Below, piece after piece: positions 1-62,383 of a stretch of 64,000 nucleotides of DNA (the stretch's first letter is position 1; every line of letters begins with the position of its first letter). Under the pieces are notes generated by a model. It searched no databases. It was not told where the DNA came from and saw only the letters and a list, made by a program, of their open reading frames with translations. The translations under genes were made by a program, and so were the position numbers. This DNA comes from Lytechinus variegatus (lineage: Eukaryota; Echinodermata; Echinoidea; Temnopleuroida; Toxopneustidae), in contig NC_054757.1 in assembly GCF_018143015.1 (NCBI RefSeq), positions 9,186,001 through 9,250,000 on the forward strand, written 5' to 3'.

Positions 1-1
1 A

Positions 2-1930
2 AAGGGTTCTCCTTGGATGAATGCAAATATTTGTAAACTCATGAAAAAACGTGACAAAATTAAAAGAAAAGCTTGCAAACTGAAAGATGAAAAACTTATG
101 TGCGAGTACAGAATATTACGTAATAAGGTAACAAATGAAGTAAGGAAATCAAAGAAACGGTATTACTCTGATAAATTTACACATTTTAAGGTAAACCCAA
201 AGCAGACTTGGAAAACCTTAAAGTCCATTATTCCGAATAAAAAACGTGAAATACCTACCGTTTCGTCTAATTCGGATTGTAATACTGAAACTGCTAACCT
301 ATTCAACACTTACTTTGCAAACGTAGGGAGGCAATTAGCCAGTGAAATACCTGATATGAACCCCCATACAGAAAATGATAATCATACAAATGAGAATTTT
401 GTATTTACTCAGGTGAACGAACATGATGTTTTGAAAATCATAAGAAATCTTAAAAACACTAAGTCTGTCGGTGTTGACAAGATATCTGTCTTTGTTTTGA
501 AGGCATGCTCTATGGAGATATCAATGAGCATTGCTAAGTTGATTAATCTGTCTTTGTCAAGCGGTATATTTCCGCAACAATGGAAAAAAGCCAAGATTAT
601 CCCAATTCACAAAGGTGGCGATAAAAATTTTCCTTCGAACTATAGGCTCATTTCAATTCTGCCCTGCGTATCTAAAATACTGGAAAGGGTTGTTCAACGG
701 CAAGTCTTAGATTTTTTGCGAAAGAATGATATTTTGACACCTGCCCAATCCGGTTTTCGGCCACGGCACTCAACTATTACCACTCTCCTAAAGGTAACCG
801 ATGACTGGTTTCACTCGGTCGATCTGAAACATTACGTTGGGGTCGTCTTCGTCGATTTAAAAAAAGCATTCGACACCGTGAATTGTGATATTCTTATGAA
901 AAAAATGAATAACCTAGGTATTTCTGGTACACCATCCTTATGGTTTCGAAGTTACATGTCAAACCGGGTTTGTAGGACTCTTATTAATTCGGAACTCTCT
1001 TATGAATCAGTTATTAACTGCGGTGTGCCCCAGGGATCACTCCTGGGGCCACTGCTCTTTATTTTATATGTTAACGATTTAGTGAAATGTATTAATACAT
1101 GTCATATCCAATTGTATGCGGATGACACCGTTTTGTATTTTTCACACCCCTCCATTGATAGAATCAATGAGGCTCTCAACTCAGATTTAGAAAATATGTA
1201 CCAATGGATGTGCCAGAACAAGTTAAGTGTTAACTGTCAAAAAACGGTCTGTATGCTCATTGGAAGCAAGAATATGATTTCCAAACAAAACGCCCTTCAT
1301 GTTTCCTTAAATAATACCCCATTAGAACAAGTTAATCATGTCAAATACCTAGGCATCATAGTTGATGATTATTTGAATTTTAATCTGCATATAGACAACA
1401 TGTTGCAAAAAATAGGTCAATTAGTCGGCTTTCTGAGAAGATTGCGGCGATCCTTAAGTGAATCGATTCTGAAATTAATATATAGTTCGTTGATCCTACC
1501 TTACTTTGATTATGGCGATGTTGTTTACGATGCATCCTTTAAGAAATACACAGACCGCCTCCAAAAACTACAAAACAGAGCAGGTCGTATTATACTTCAG
1601 ATTAAACCCGAATCTCATATATCTACTTTGGAAATGCACAATACACTAAATTGGCAATTGTTGGACAAAAGAAGAAGCGATCATTCCCTTATTCTCATGT
1701 ATAAGATCATGAATAATCTATCTCCAAAATATTTAAGAAATGAATTTGAGTTAGTATCACATACGTATCCCTCCCGTTTCGGAACCAAATTTAAATTACC
1801 CAAACCAAGAACAAATTACCTCAAAAGATCCTTCAAGTATAAAAGCGCCATGGCTTATAATTCCCTTCCTCCTCACATTAAATCATCCCCTAGTATTAAT
1901 ATCTTCAAATCTAAGATTGTTGATCTGTAG
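2..1930 (+). CDS. LINE ORF2 reverse transcriptase, C-terminal part, open at window edge
   Basis: The frame is open from base 2 to the TAG at 1928-1930, about 640 residues without a stop. Visible RT motifs in order, numbered from the Met at 17: a linker with PIHKGG and NYRLISILP, FVDLKKAFDTVN (about 275-290, first catalytic Asp), GVPQGSLLGPLLF (about 335) and LYADDTVLY (about 365, catalytic Asp pair), then the thumb/connector region. The endonuclease domain expected upstream is missing because the window starts here. The enzyme reverse-transcribes its own RNA at nicked chromosomal targets. The lack of disruption suggests a young copy, possibly active if the 5' half is intact, which cannot be seen here. 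The first Met at 17 is internal to the frame and not the true start. Confidence 0.9.
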   Translation, partial: KGSPWMNANICKLMKKRDKIKRKACKLKDEKLMCEYRILRNKVTNEVRKSKKRYYSDKFTHFKVNPKQTWKTLKSIIPNKKREIPTVSSNSDCNTETANLFNTYFANVGRQLASEIPDMNPHTENDNHTNENFVFTQVNEHDVLKIIRNLKNTKSVGVDKISVFVLKACSMEISMSIAKLINLSLSSGIFPQQWKKAKIIPIHKGGDKNFPSNYRLISILPCVSKILERVVQRQVLDFLRKNDILTPAQSGFRPRHSTITTLLKVTDDWFHSVDLKHYVGVVFVDLKKAFDTVNCDILMKKMNNLGISGTPSLWFRSYMSNRVCRTLINSELSYESVINCGVPQGSLLGPLLFILYVNDLVKCINTCHIQLYADDTVLYFSHPSIDRINEALNSDLENMYQWMCQNKLSVNCQKTVCMLIGSKNMISKQNALHVSLNNTPLEQVNHVKYLGIIVDDYLNFNLHIDNMLQKIGQLVGFLRRLRRSLSESILKLIYSSLILPYFDYGDVVYDASFKKYTDRLQKLQNRAGRIILQIKPESHISTLEMHNTLNWQLLDKRRSDHSLILMYKIMNNLSPKYLRNEFELVSHTYPSRFGTKFKLPKPRTNYLKRSFKYKSAMAYNSLPPHIKSSPSINIFKSKIVDL

Positions 1931-2250
1931 CCACATGGACTCCGATATACCCCCCCCCCCCCTCATCCCCAATTAGGTTTGCACCCTATACCTTTTTTTT
2001 CCCGGTGTTTTATCTGAATATGTTTACTGTTAATATTTGTATTTTTAACCATTTATGTTCGTCACTATTTTCTTTTATTCTTCTGTAAATCTCTTATTTT
2101 AATCTTGTTATACTGTGTCTACAACTTATATGTTAATGTTAAATGTTTTGGACCCCACGGAAGACCAGCGTCACTGTGCCAGTCACGCTGAATGTGGGCT
2201 ATCCACCGTATTTTATTGTATATAATTGTGCTTTTAATACGGAAATAAAT

Positions 2251-2271
2251 ACTACTACTACTACTACTACT
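2251..2271 (+). repeat. (ACT)n microsatellite tail of the LINE
   Basis: Seven consecutive ACT triplets follow an AAATAAAT context. They mark the 3' terminus of the upstream LINE. Confidence 0.8.
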
Positions 2272-2336
2272 GAATATTTATACCAACACTTCATATTTTT
2301 AGTGGCTAATGCTTTGTTTATTTTTTTACCTATCAG

Positions 2337-4750
2337 TTCGACTTCTCAATGGATTAAACGAATCGCAGGGGAGAGTTGAGGTACTCCATGAAGGCTTTTG
2401 GGGGAGTGTTTGCGACGACTCTTGGGACCTTGATGACGCTACCGTTGTTTGCAGACAGTTAGGATTTGATGGGGCTTTAGCGGCTCTACCCAATGCAGAA
2501 TTTGGAGAAGGGTCTGGTGAGATCTTTCTGGATGAGGTTCAGTGTAATGGAACAGAAACAAACATCCAGAACTGTAAACATAATGGAATAAGAGTCCATA
2601 ACTGCATGCACAAGGAAGATGCCAGCGTCATATGCAGACAAGCAGGTGATCAAGATTACATTGAATGATTATTTTCGTACTTTATTGTATTATTTTTGAG
2701 GAAGCCTGCACTATTATGCTCTTTCTTACATTTGCTTAACGGAATATTTTTTCCACAAAGGAAGATTTAATACATGTTTACATATGCTTTGTTTAAAGGT
2801 CAAGTCCACCCCACAAAAATTTAGATTTGAATAAATAGAGAAAAATCAAACTAGTAAAACGCTGAAAATTTCATCAACATCGGATGTAAAATAAGAAAGT
2901 TATGACATTTTAAAGTTTTGCTAATTTTTCATAAAACAGTGATATGGTGATATCCCTCACTCGCTATTTCTTTTGTTTTTTATTGTTTGAATTATACAAT
3001 ATATCATTGTTTATAGATTCGACAATAAGGACCAACTTGACTGAATCATTTAGTATTAAACAACGCTCATTCCACATGCTCAGGGAGGAATTAATCTTTG
3101 TTCCACTTGACAATGAGGATAAAATAGGATTTTCTCTATTTATATAATAAAAAAACAAAAGAAATAGTGAGTGGATTACATCATCACTTTCCTAATTTGC
3201 ATACCCGGCAGGATGTGAATATAACTGTTTTGTGACATTAAGAAAAAAAATTAATATGTCATAACTTTCTTAGTTTACATCCGATTTTTGATGAGATTTT
3301 CAGTGTTATGCTTGTTGGATTTTTCTCTTTCTATTCAAATCAACTTTTAGTTGGGGTGGACCTTTCCTTTCAGTTTCAAATTTACAAGAGAAAACTGAAG
3401 GTTCATTTTTTACGAGTTGACACGAGTTGACTCTTTAACATGTTTAAGGATAATTCATTCCTACTCAGTTCTTATCCTATAAATCTTCATACTGTTTTAT
3501 AATTAAAAAAAATGCAAAAAAAATATGATTAAGCATATCAGTCTAATCAATTTTGCACCAGAAAGGAAAAAAGGGAGCACCATTTTTTGTTTTGGTCCAG
3601 ATCTCGATTTCATTCACGCAGAAAGTTTAATGGTGAGCTTTACCATTAGAAAATGGCTTTCAGATGTTTTGGAAAAAAAGTATTTTGTATGATATACACA
3701 TTCACTTCATTAGAAAATGAATCGGAATACTTTTTACATATACATTTACATTTATAGGGTTTAAATTCTATGTCATTCCAATTCCCAACATTTTCTATAG
3801 ATACGAGTAAGAAGATGACGCCCAGTACGGACATCTCCACGAGTGAGAAAAGCCCTCACGCGGTCAAGCTGACAAGTCCAGAAAACATCTTTACCAAAGT
3901 TACACATCCGTTTCAGGAGAGTAAGCCTGAAATATCAAAGTCAACTAAAGGATCGTTTATACCAGGTCTTATCGGATCGTTTATTTCGTTCGTGAGTATC
4001 GTTTTGATCGCATCACTTGCTTACTGCATCAGGAGGTTCAAAATGAGCATGGCTAGCAGGACCTTGAACGATTATGGTTATGTAGATGTGATGAATATCG
4101 CATCCTGTAATGCTCTATCAACTAATTCGGCACCCCAAGGTTCAAGTTACGCCCCGCCCCCATTGCCGGATAGACCAAATACAAACACTCTTGGACGTCA
4201 TAAGATGGCATTGGAAGATATGAAAGGTGGCGAGACAGAAGAGGTAAATGAACATGCTAGGAGAAACCCTACTTACCAAACACCCAAAACCGATAAAGAC
4301 TTTGACAAAGACGAGCGTCTCCTGACGGACGCAAGTCGACCATCAGTGTATGGAAAGGAGACATCTGGCAAGGAATTTTGTGATGTCACAGATGACTTGG
4401 CGAAATCTTTCAGAAATAAGGAAGAGATTAATACATTGTCTCTTTACGGGGATGAAAATGTGGTGAAACATGAGTACATGGATCTGAAAACAGCATCGAA
4501 GAAGTCAAAAACAGAAGATGTTGATCTAAATGGATATCTCCTACCAAGCAAAAGGTATTTTGTACGAGAATGCGTTGCAGCGGCAGAAGGACAATCTTTC
4601 TCTATGGAAGGAGTATCGAACACAGGAATTCCTCGCACTAAAGATGGCAAGAAGCTGGCATCAACGCATGAAACGACACATGGATATGAAAACTTTTCCC
4701 CAAAACCCGTCATTGAGTATGGTACAGATCTCGATGGGCCGTCTCCTTGA
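2337..4750 (+). CDS. SRCR-domain transmembrane receptor, last two recognisable exons (5' partial)
   Basis: Exon A spans 2337-2645 (309 nt) after a TTTTTTTACCTATCAG acceptor and ends at AGCAG|GTGATC. It encodes one scavenger-receptor cysteine-rich domain with the hallmarks GRVEVLHEGFWGSVCDDSW, VVCRQLGF, IFLDEVQCNGTE and ASVICRQA. Exon B spans 3801-4750 after TTTTCTATAG; both boundaries are phase 1, so the exons join in frame. Exon B encodes a Ser/Thr-rich juxtamembrane stretch, one hydrophobic membrane segment (about residues 67-86 of the 326-residue frame opened at 3770) followed by RRFK, and a cytoplasmic tail of about 235 residues. The tail carries an NPTY (NPxY-type) motif, PPPLPDRP (SH3-ligand-like) and several Tyr sites (GYVDV, EYMDL, GYENF). 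SRCR receptors bind microbial or endogenous polyanions and are greatly expanded in sea urchins. Upstream exons with signal peptide and further SRCR domains are expected left of the window. Confidence 0.85.
2796..3370. mobile_element. MITE with long terminal inverted repeats, copy 1 (in the SRCR intron)
   Basis: The left arm, starting AAGGTCAAGTCCACCCCAC and containing CGGATGTAAAATAAGAAAG, returns as its reverse complement at 3250-3370, ending GTTGGGGTGGACCTTT. The arms are over 100 bp and the element about 575 bp. No convincing coding sequence lies inside. Related copies occur at 5579-6115 and, more diverged, at 42679-43251. The shared words TGAAAATTTCATCA and GTTATGACATTT identify the family. 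Confidence 0.8.
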
Positions 4751-5082
4751 TATAAAATAGAAATCAAACCTCTTTAAAGAAATTACATGTATATATATCA
4801 CTCAAATGAAAGAAAATATATATAATAATAATATGTAAAAACATGATGGTGAGAGTTGTAACTATTTTGAAAATGAGACCGCTTAAACCAGGGACCCTGC
4901 TTAGACAATGCAAATTGATATTTTGTTCAGTAAATCCTGACATCGGTTAGAGACAAACTTGTATGTGTCTCCGGGAAACATCTAAGAGAGTCACTGTTAC
5001 GAGTCTAGTATTTGGACTCTAAAGATAAATTTTGCTCTAATTTTTGTAATATAATGTTTCCTATATAACAATTAAGATAATG

Positions 5083-5345
5083 ATGTAGAGGTGCTTGGTT
5101 GAGTTTAGTGTGGAGGTGGCGCTATCCATCGATATCCGACGATTTCCGCCAGGCTAAGCGAGAGGGATTCCACCCTCTCCTGTACAGCTCTCGTCATTAG
5201 ATTTTGCTATTAACTGCACTGTGTGTGAGGTATAGATTCACCGAGGAAAGGCGTTGTGGAGTATTAAAATCTTATGAGTATTTTGTTTAATAAACATCTT
5301 TTGCGGGTGCGGGTTCGTCGATTGGTTTTGATAAGGGGCTTTCAC
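5083..5345 (+). repeat. Possible solo LTR fragment
   Basis: The stretch starts near TGTAGAGGTGC, has a GC-richer block than its surroundings (CCACCCTCTCCTGTACAG), and contains AATAAA at 5289-5294 followed by a GT-rich stretch, an arrangement resembling the U3-R-U5 of Gypsy-type LTRs. No paired LTR, primer-binding site or target duplication was seen. It could equally be the 3' UTR and poly-A site of the SRCR gene. Confidence 0.25.
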
Positions 5346-5578
5346 AATAGCTCGTGCGATCGTTATACGATCATCACAATATTATGTTGCACACAATCAC
5401 AACGGTTGTAAGATGTCACACCCTCAATTGTGAAAGGGGCTTTAGCAAGGGTAGGGGTCTATGAAACTGTTATAAACCACGATCGAGGCACAGCCGATTG
5501 GGTTTAGCCGTAAGTATCCATAATACTGTAGTTGCCACATGCTTACTTCTCCTATATCGACCCGACCCCCCCCCCCCC

Positions 5579-6115
5579 CATGCTGAAAATTTCATCAAAA
5601 TCGGATGTAAAATAAGAAAGTTATGACATTTCAAAGTTTCGCTCATTTTTAACAAAATAATTATATGAACGAGCCAGTTACATCCAAATGAGAGAGTCGA
5701 TGATGTCACCCACTCACTATTTCTTTTGTTTTTTATTGTTTGAATTATACAATATTTTAATTTTTACGAAATTGACGATTAAGACCTCCTTGCCTGAAGC
5801 ACAAAATGTTAAAATAATGGAATTCCACGTGTTCAGGGAGGAATGAAACTTCATTTCACATGACAATGACGAAAAAATAAAAATATTTCATATAATAAAA
5901 TACAAAAGAAATAGTGAGTGAGTGATGTCATCAGTTCCTCATTTGCATACCGACCGAGATGTGCATATAACTGTTTTGTGAAATGAGCGAAACTTTACTA
6001 TGCCATAACTTTCTTATTTTACATCCGATTTTGATGAAATTTTCAGTGTTATGCTTGTTGAATTTTTCTCTTTTTACTCAAATGAAGTTTTTGTTGGGGT
6101 AGACTTGTGCTTTAA
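5579..6115. mobile_element. MITE with long inverted repeats, copy 2 (left end lost)
   Basis: This is the same family as 2796-3370. The left arm starts abruptly after a poly-C run (about 5568-5579) at TGCTGAAAATTTCATC, and the right arm ends GTTGGGGTAGACTTG at about 6110. The outermost 70 bp or so of the left end is missing. Confidence 0.75.
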
Positions 6116-6795
6116 GTAAACAGTGATGGACCATTCATAGCCCAGAGATATGGTACCAATTCTTCAAATGTGTTTTTGTATTTGTTTAGGGCATTCTACT
6201 ATACCAATCGTGATACTTGTATCTTTTAGATGCCAAGCAAACAATATATATATTAATGAATTCATTATGTTGTCAAAACTATCAAATTTTTCACCTTGAT
6301 TTCTTATTTGATCGATTGTGTATAATGTTTAATGCTACACCTGCTGTATGCATAATCTCCTTTACACTAAACAGTAGAGAATCATGCAATCATCACAAAG
6401 CGTTATTAGCATGGTGAAAATCACCGGTGGGCGAACACACCAGGGCGAAAAATATATCACTGCATACGACTGAAAATACAGCGTGTCCCGCAAAAATTTT
6501 AAAGTCTGTTTAAAAGAGTATGATGTTAAAATGACGACATCATATTTTATATAATTATATAATCGTAAACTATGATTTATGTTATACAACTGGATCAAAT
6601 TTTATGCAATAAGGTTCATTGAACACGGAGATATGAGCCTTCTTTCAGCACTGACTCGTCAAAACCTCTCAATCCAAGTTTCGTTATTTCAATGAATAAC
6701 GTGTGTAGTCCAAACATTTAATTTATGGACATACATTCATATCTAGATTTTTTTTAAATAAACATGCATTTTATATGTAGACTTTGCTTTTCCAT

Positions 6796-6842
6796 AGTTG
6801 CGATTGATTGGATCAATCGCAACTCTTTGTAAGACGGGGCCG
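6796..6842. repeat. Short inverted repeat related to the MITE at 12708
   Basis: AGTTGCGATTGATTGGATCAATCGCAACTCTTTGTAAGACGG-type sequence forms a hairpin (GTTGCGATTGAT / ATCAATCGCAAC). It shares the AACTCTTTGT terminal word with the element at 12708-12854, so it is probably a collapsed copy of that family. Confidence 0.5.
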
Positions 6843-7265
6843 AGGTCATCTTCAAGTCCTGAAGAAAGGAAATTCCTTGCAGGTTTACGCGTGTAGCTGA
6901 ACGTGAATAGATGCATTGTTAGCTGAATCTGACTGCCCATACTACTTGATTAAGAGGTTTCCTGTTGTAAAATGCTCATATTTTTATGGTTATTAGACCA
7001 TATAACATAAAATTTCATCCAGTTGTAGAAAAGAATGTTAGTTCACGGGTGTAAAGGTAAATGATATAATGTATTTTGATATTATACCCATCTAAAGTTT
7101 CATTAACATTTTTTGTGGGTCACGCTGTATAGCATATGGCGGACATGGCTTTATTAATATAACATCAACGTCAGTGATCATACAAGGATTGTATGTATTG
7201 AAAATATATTATACAGTTACGAGAATAATAATAGTAATCATGACAAAATAACAGTTGAATAATAT

Positions 7266-7348
7266 ATAATGGCGGTGAATAGAGAGAGGGACGGGAGAGA
7301 AGATGATGGAGAGAGAGAGATACAGAGAGATGTTAAAAGGGAGGAAGC

Positions 7349-7381
<33 letters not shown>

Positions 7382-7430
7382 GGAATAGAGAGGGGACGAA
7401 AGAGATGGGCTGATTTTGAAGGAGAGAGCT
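7266..7430. repeat. GA-rich microsatellite
   Basis: Imperfect (GA)n, purest at about 7352-7378. The serine/leucine-rich frame on the minus strand is only its translation. Confidence 0.85.
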
Positions 7431-8178
7431 TGAAAAATTTGCGTTTTGTTAATCATCATCTCAATGCTATAATTAATGTTGTCCATCGGTCTTTTCCCAG
7501 CTAATCAATGTAGATCTCATTACTTGTCACTGTAAATCGAGTGATAACTCCAAAGTAAGTGTAAAGTCAATATCCTACCGCAGTTAGATCAGGAAATCTT
7601 TCATAAGCCAACAAAATATCGTAATTTTGAAGGAAAGGGACCCAGAGATCCCAACTATCAAATCTATTGGGGGAAAGGTGTAAATAAGGATTCTGATGTT
7701 ATAGTTAGGATGATGAACAGAGGAGGAAGAACAAAATCATCTCCGTATTGAACCTCAAACTCTATCAAAGATAATCCAGACATAACAACCGGGGAGCAGA
7801 AAATACGTCACTGAGATAACGGGTTCTGATTGGCTGTCCAAACCAGACACCTTGGCAATCAGATTGTTTTAATATATATGTTGCAAAGTCTGAACATAAT
7901 CCTCAGATTTTCTTTCACCACCATGGTGTGTTGTTCAGGGTTCATGCACCATAAAGGCCTCTGAATGTAGCGCCGATCACCGTCCATCGTTTTATAAGAT
8001 TTTCCTCCTAAAAAATTTCACTGGGTTTTGCACTTTTCATTGAAATTGAAATCACCCTTGAAAAACACCACAAAGTCATGCGCTAATATCTGTGGTTTAA
8101 AAGATATATCGGCATCGTGAATCTAAACCTTGAGTGTCGACCAGCTGACCGCGATTGACCGTGACATCATTGACCACC

Positions 8179-59202
<51,024 letters not shown>

Positions 59203-59286
59203 ACTAGTTAATGCGGTATACACTGACGCATTCATTCGCGTGGTCGATCTCAGTTCATCAAACCATCGCAGGAGGGAGTCGTTCAC

Positions 59287-59292
59287 AATAAA
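59287..59292 (+). promoter_or_regulatory. Polyadenylation signal of the EGF gene
   Basis: AATAAA, 85 bp after the stop codon of the terminal EGF exon. The position fits a short 3' UTR. Confidence 0.5.
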
Positions 59293-59893
59293 AACGCTGT
59301 TTAAGATTTTATACAACGCTGTTTACTATATGAACCTTACAATATTTATTTATCCGTTTAAACAGTCCTGTTTAATTTATTGAAAATTAGATATTGAAAA
59401 TTAAACTTTGTTTGTTAAGATTTAAACGGTTGTTTAAAGTGTTTAAAAAATTACTGTCGCGTTAATCGAGGGGAATCATAATTAACATTTAAAGAGGAGT
59501 TTCCTTTTTGCTAACTCCATCATGCATTGATATGCTTTCATGTCATGAATCCCATCGAGCAATATATCCACTCCTAATCCCTACGGCTCAATGTTAGGAC
59601 GGAAATACTTAATTTCTAATTGTCTAGAATATTAACCTTCTAAATTGAATGCAACAGACAAAGGAACCCCCAGATATATAAGCAGAATATTGTATTAAAC
59701 TACTAAAAAAAAATCAAGTTATTTTATTATCGCAGTGTTATTTTAACCATGATTTTCTTTGTTTCATTACTGTTACTATTGATATTATCATCATAATTAT
59801 TATCATTGCTATCATTGTCATTATCATTGTTGCTGTTGTTATCATTGTTATCTTGAATCGTATTTCATTTCTGCTTTTGTTATCATTACTGGT

Positions 59894-59992
59894 CAGTGGC
59901 GGACCGTGACCCGAAGGAGACAAATGATTGGTGGGGCATGTATTCTGTGCCCCTCCAATGCTTTGTCTCATCCGGGTCACATTCCGCCACTG
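59894..59992. mobile_element. hAT-type MITE with 8-bp target duplication
   Basis: 99 bp, nearly a perfect palindrome: CAGTGGCGGACCGTGACCC at the left and GGGTCACATTCCGCCACTG at the right, with GTGGGGCA/TGCCCCTC near the centre. Flanks TTACTGGT (59886-59893) and TTACAGGT (59993-60000) differ at one base. CAG...CTG ends with 8-bp duplications are hallmarks of hAT elements. Confidence 0.88.
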
Positions 59993-62055
59993 TTACAGGT
60001 AATATTGTTTTCATAAAAATCATCGTCTTTATATAATCATAACAATAAATCTTTCTTCTGCATCATAATGAAAAATCGTTTCGCATTTTCTGTTTCGCTA
60101 TCAATATAATGATGCTGGTCCGGGCATAATTACAACATATCAACCCAGTCGTAAAAGACACCTTACTACATAGTAATGTTGAGTGAAAATGGATCCGTGA
60201 CGCTGACAGCTTAGTGATAGGGCCTACTTGCGCTAAAACAGCATAACCCTTTTTCTTGTTTTCTCTTAAGCGACCAAAACGTCATGGGGAAGAGTAGAAA
60301 ATAACCGAAGAACAAGAAAAGTGATAATCCAATTATCAGTTCTTGACCGTTTTTCACATGTTAGGCGATAATTTAATTGTGTCTATTAATTAACCCCCAC
60401 TATTTCTTAAAGTAGACACACGAAGAAAATTCACGAAAGTGATGATTATAGACAAATTATATATGGATGGAAAGGTATTGTCTTTTTATACACAAATATG
60501 TCACTAAAAAGTCTTATAGATGTCGTGGAAATGCAAGAAATGAAATTATTAGACACCCTTCTCAGCCCCCCAGACCGACAATCACGCAGCTGAAAACGGT
60601 CGAGAATAATGACGTCACACAATCGACGTGCTCATCATCTCTCTGTGCATCATGCACTGAATCACCTTACTGACCTGTTCAATATCTTCCGAATTTACCG
60701 TTTTCTTCATGTAATGTGATATTCAATTTCTGTTTTCGACAACTTCAGACCAAACGTGAATCAGAACTGTGTTCCTTTGCCCGTTTTTATTGAATTGTGG
60801 ACTGTAAAGACCGATTTAGTCCACTGCAGTCATTGTGTTGCTCCACTCCAGTCAGTGAGTGAGTCGCTGCCCAAATAATATAAGTAGAGAATCTAATCAA
60901 GAACTTGAAAATCAAAAGCAGCAATTAAGAAGTAAGATTTAATAGATCTGAATAGAATCTCACATGAAAATAAAAAGAGAAAAAAGAGCTGATAGGAACG
61001 GGGAAGGAATATAATTAAAAAAAAAAAATCCAGAACCAAAAAAAAAATCAAAGAGTTTCGAACCAGGATCCCCGCACTCATTAAAAAATCTACGTGCGTC
61101 CAGATTTGTCCACAGACCATGTCTCAAAGTCAGTTGGGTTCATAACGATATATAAACAAAGTGCGTTCGCTGCTGTTGCTTCGCAATGCTTCGGCAATCC
61201 AACTGCAATTCCAATCATTTCGCGATCATATATTGCCGTGTTTTTTGTGGTTCCTGAACTTGCTACGTAATTAAATTTCATAATTTTAATTTAGTTGTGA
61301 AGACGAATGTCTATGCTTTATATTGATAATAATATCAATGTGGTGCAAGCATGATTTCTAAGTGAAAATATGCTTTGTTTATTCACGTATATTTCTTGAA
61401 AACAAATAATTTTTTCTAAGCTAAATATCGGTTACCAAAATATGTTAAATGTGCATTTCATTTTACTGTTCAGAAAATTCAAACTTTTATCTATGTAATA
61501 AGACCAATCTTGAGAGGAATAAACAATTCTAGGAGCAAAAAACGCTGATTGGAAAGATCGTCTTCAATGGGCTGCTGTCAGCTCAGCTGCTCACTGCTCG
61601 TGGTGTGACGTCACTCAGCTGGAGCTCGCCAGAGGACGGACGAAGGCAGAAATATGCCATGAAAATAAGTCATTTTTGAGAGCTGATTTCTGCAAACTCT
61701 AATCACTATTTTAAAAGGTGAAGTTATATATCTGATTAGTAATACTTCCCCTTTACAATGATGACCACAAAAAGTCACTATAAAATAATTTAGATTCTTC
61801 GGTTGTCTACTTTAAAGGCCAGATAAAAAAATAAAGAGATGCTGGAAAAGAAGTCTAAAGACTTTATGTGATACATAAATTCAATACGAGTAGACATTTA
61901 TAAGGAATTACTGAATACGCTAAACTATGGCTTATAAACACTCATTTGTGAGTCATATAATTTGTGGCAGAGTATTTGAACCTTGCCACTGGACAGTGTT
62001 TTGAGAATGGACTTTCCAGGGACTACACCGACAAACTGCTCTCAGCCAAACAGAG

Positions 62056-62187
62056 TCGCGTAAAACAAAGGTTAGCGATCGATCGTATATACGCTTGATT
62101 TCTACGATTGATTGTACATTGTAGTCAATTGAATCACTCGTATATAGAAAATTATTCTACGATCATTGCTAAGCTTTGTGTTACGGG
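62056..62187. mobile_element. Short MITE, relative of 45045-45196
   Basis: GCGTAAAACAAAGGTTAGCGATCG at the left against ATTGCTAAGCTTTGTGTTACG at the right, inverted with a few mismatches. Noncoding; it ends about 200 bp from the NAT stop codon. Confidence 0.7.
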
Positions 62188-62383
62188 CCACAGACCCAAG
62201 CATACAGGAGGTTTGTCCCATAAAGTATACAAATGGTAGCTTTTTGCTTACTGTCAGTTGTTGGTGTTCAACGATTGCAACATCACGAAGTTACAAAACC
62301 CTTGGGAAGTTCATGCAGCATTCGAAAAAAAAAACATATAGAACTTGCAAGAATTGGGTAAAAATAGTCCTACAAGTTTACAA

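Larger units (their letters stand above)
1..2275 (+). mobile_element. Non-LTR retrotransposon (LINE), 3' portion
   Basis: The unit comprises an open reverse transcriptase frame, about 320 bp of 3' untranslated sequence with a poly-C run near 1951-1962, and an (ACT)n simple-repeat tail at about 2251-2270. A short microsatellite tail instead of poly-A is known from CR1/L2/Jockey-type LINEs. The 5' part lies outside the window. It ends just before the SRCR exon at 2337, so it probably sits in the intron upstream of that exon. The clade is inferred from the RT motifs and the tail only. Confidence 0.85.
4751..8100. other. Intergenic region between the SRCR and EGF genes
   Basis: There is no supported gene here. 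It holds the 3' flank of the SRCR gene, a short region (about 5083-5345) with an AATAAA at 5289-5294 that could be a solo LTR or the real polyadenylation site, a truncated MITE (5579-6115), a small inverted remnant at 6796-6842 and a GA-rich simple repeat. The open frames here are short and low-complexity. Confidence 0.6.
59203..62383. other. Intergenic region between the EGF and NAT genes
   Basis: There is no supported gene. It holds the 3' UTR of the EGF gene, a TTTAAAC-rich decayed element (59290-59460), a hAT-type MITE (59894-59992), two CRE-like TGACGTCA sites (60609-60616, 61607-61614), A-rich tracts near 61017-61050 and a MITE (62056-62187) close to the 3' end of NAT. Confidence 0.6.

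Noticed and set aside
7238..7486. Ser/Leu-rich minus-strand frame
   Set aside because: Translation of a GA microsatellite.
61056..61075. B-box-like sequence (GGTTCGAAAC on the minus strand)
   Set aside because: No matching A box or stem structure nearby; too little for a SINE call.
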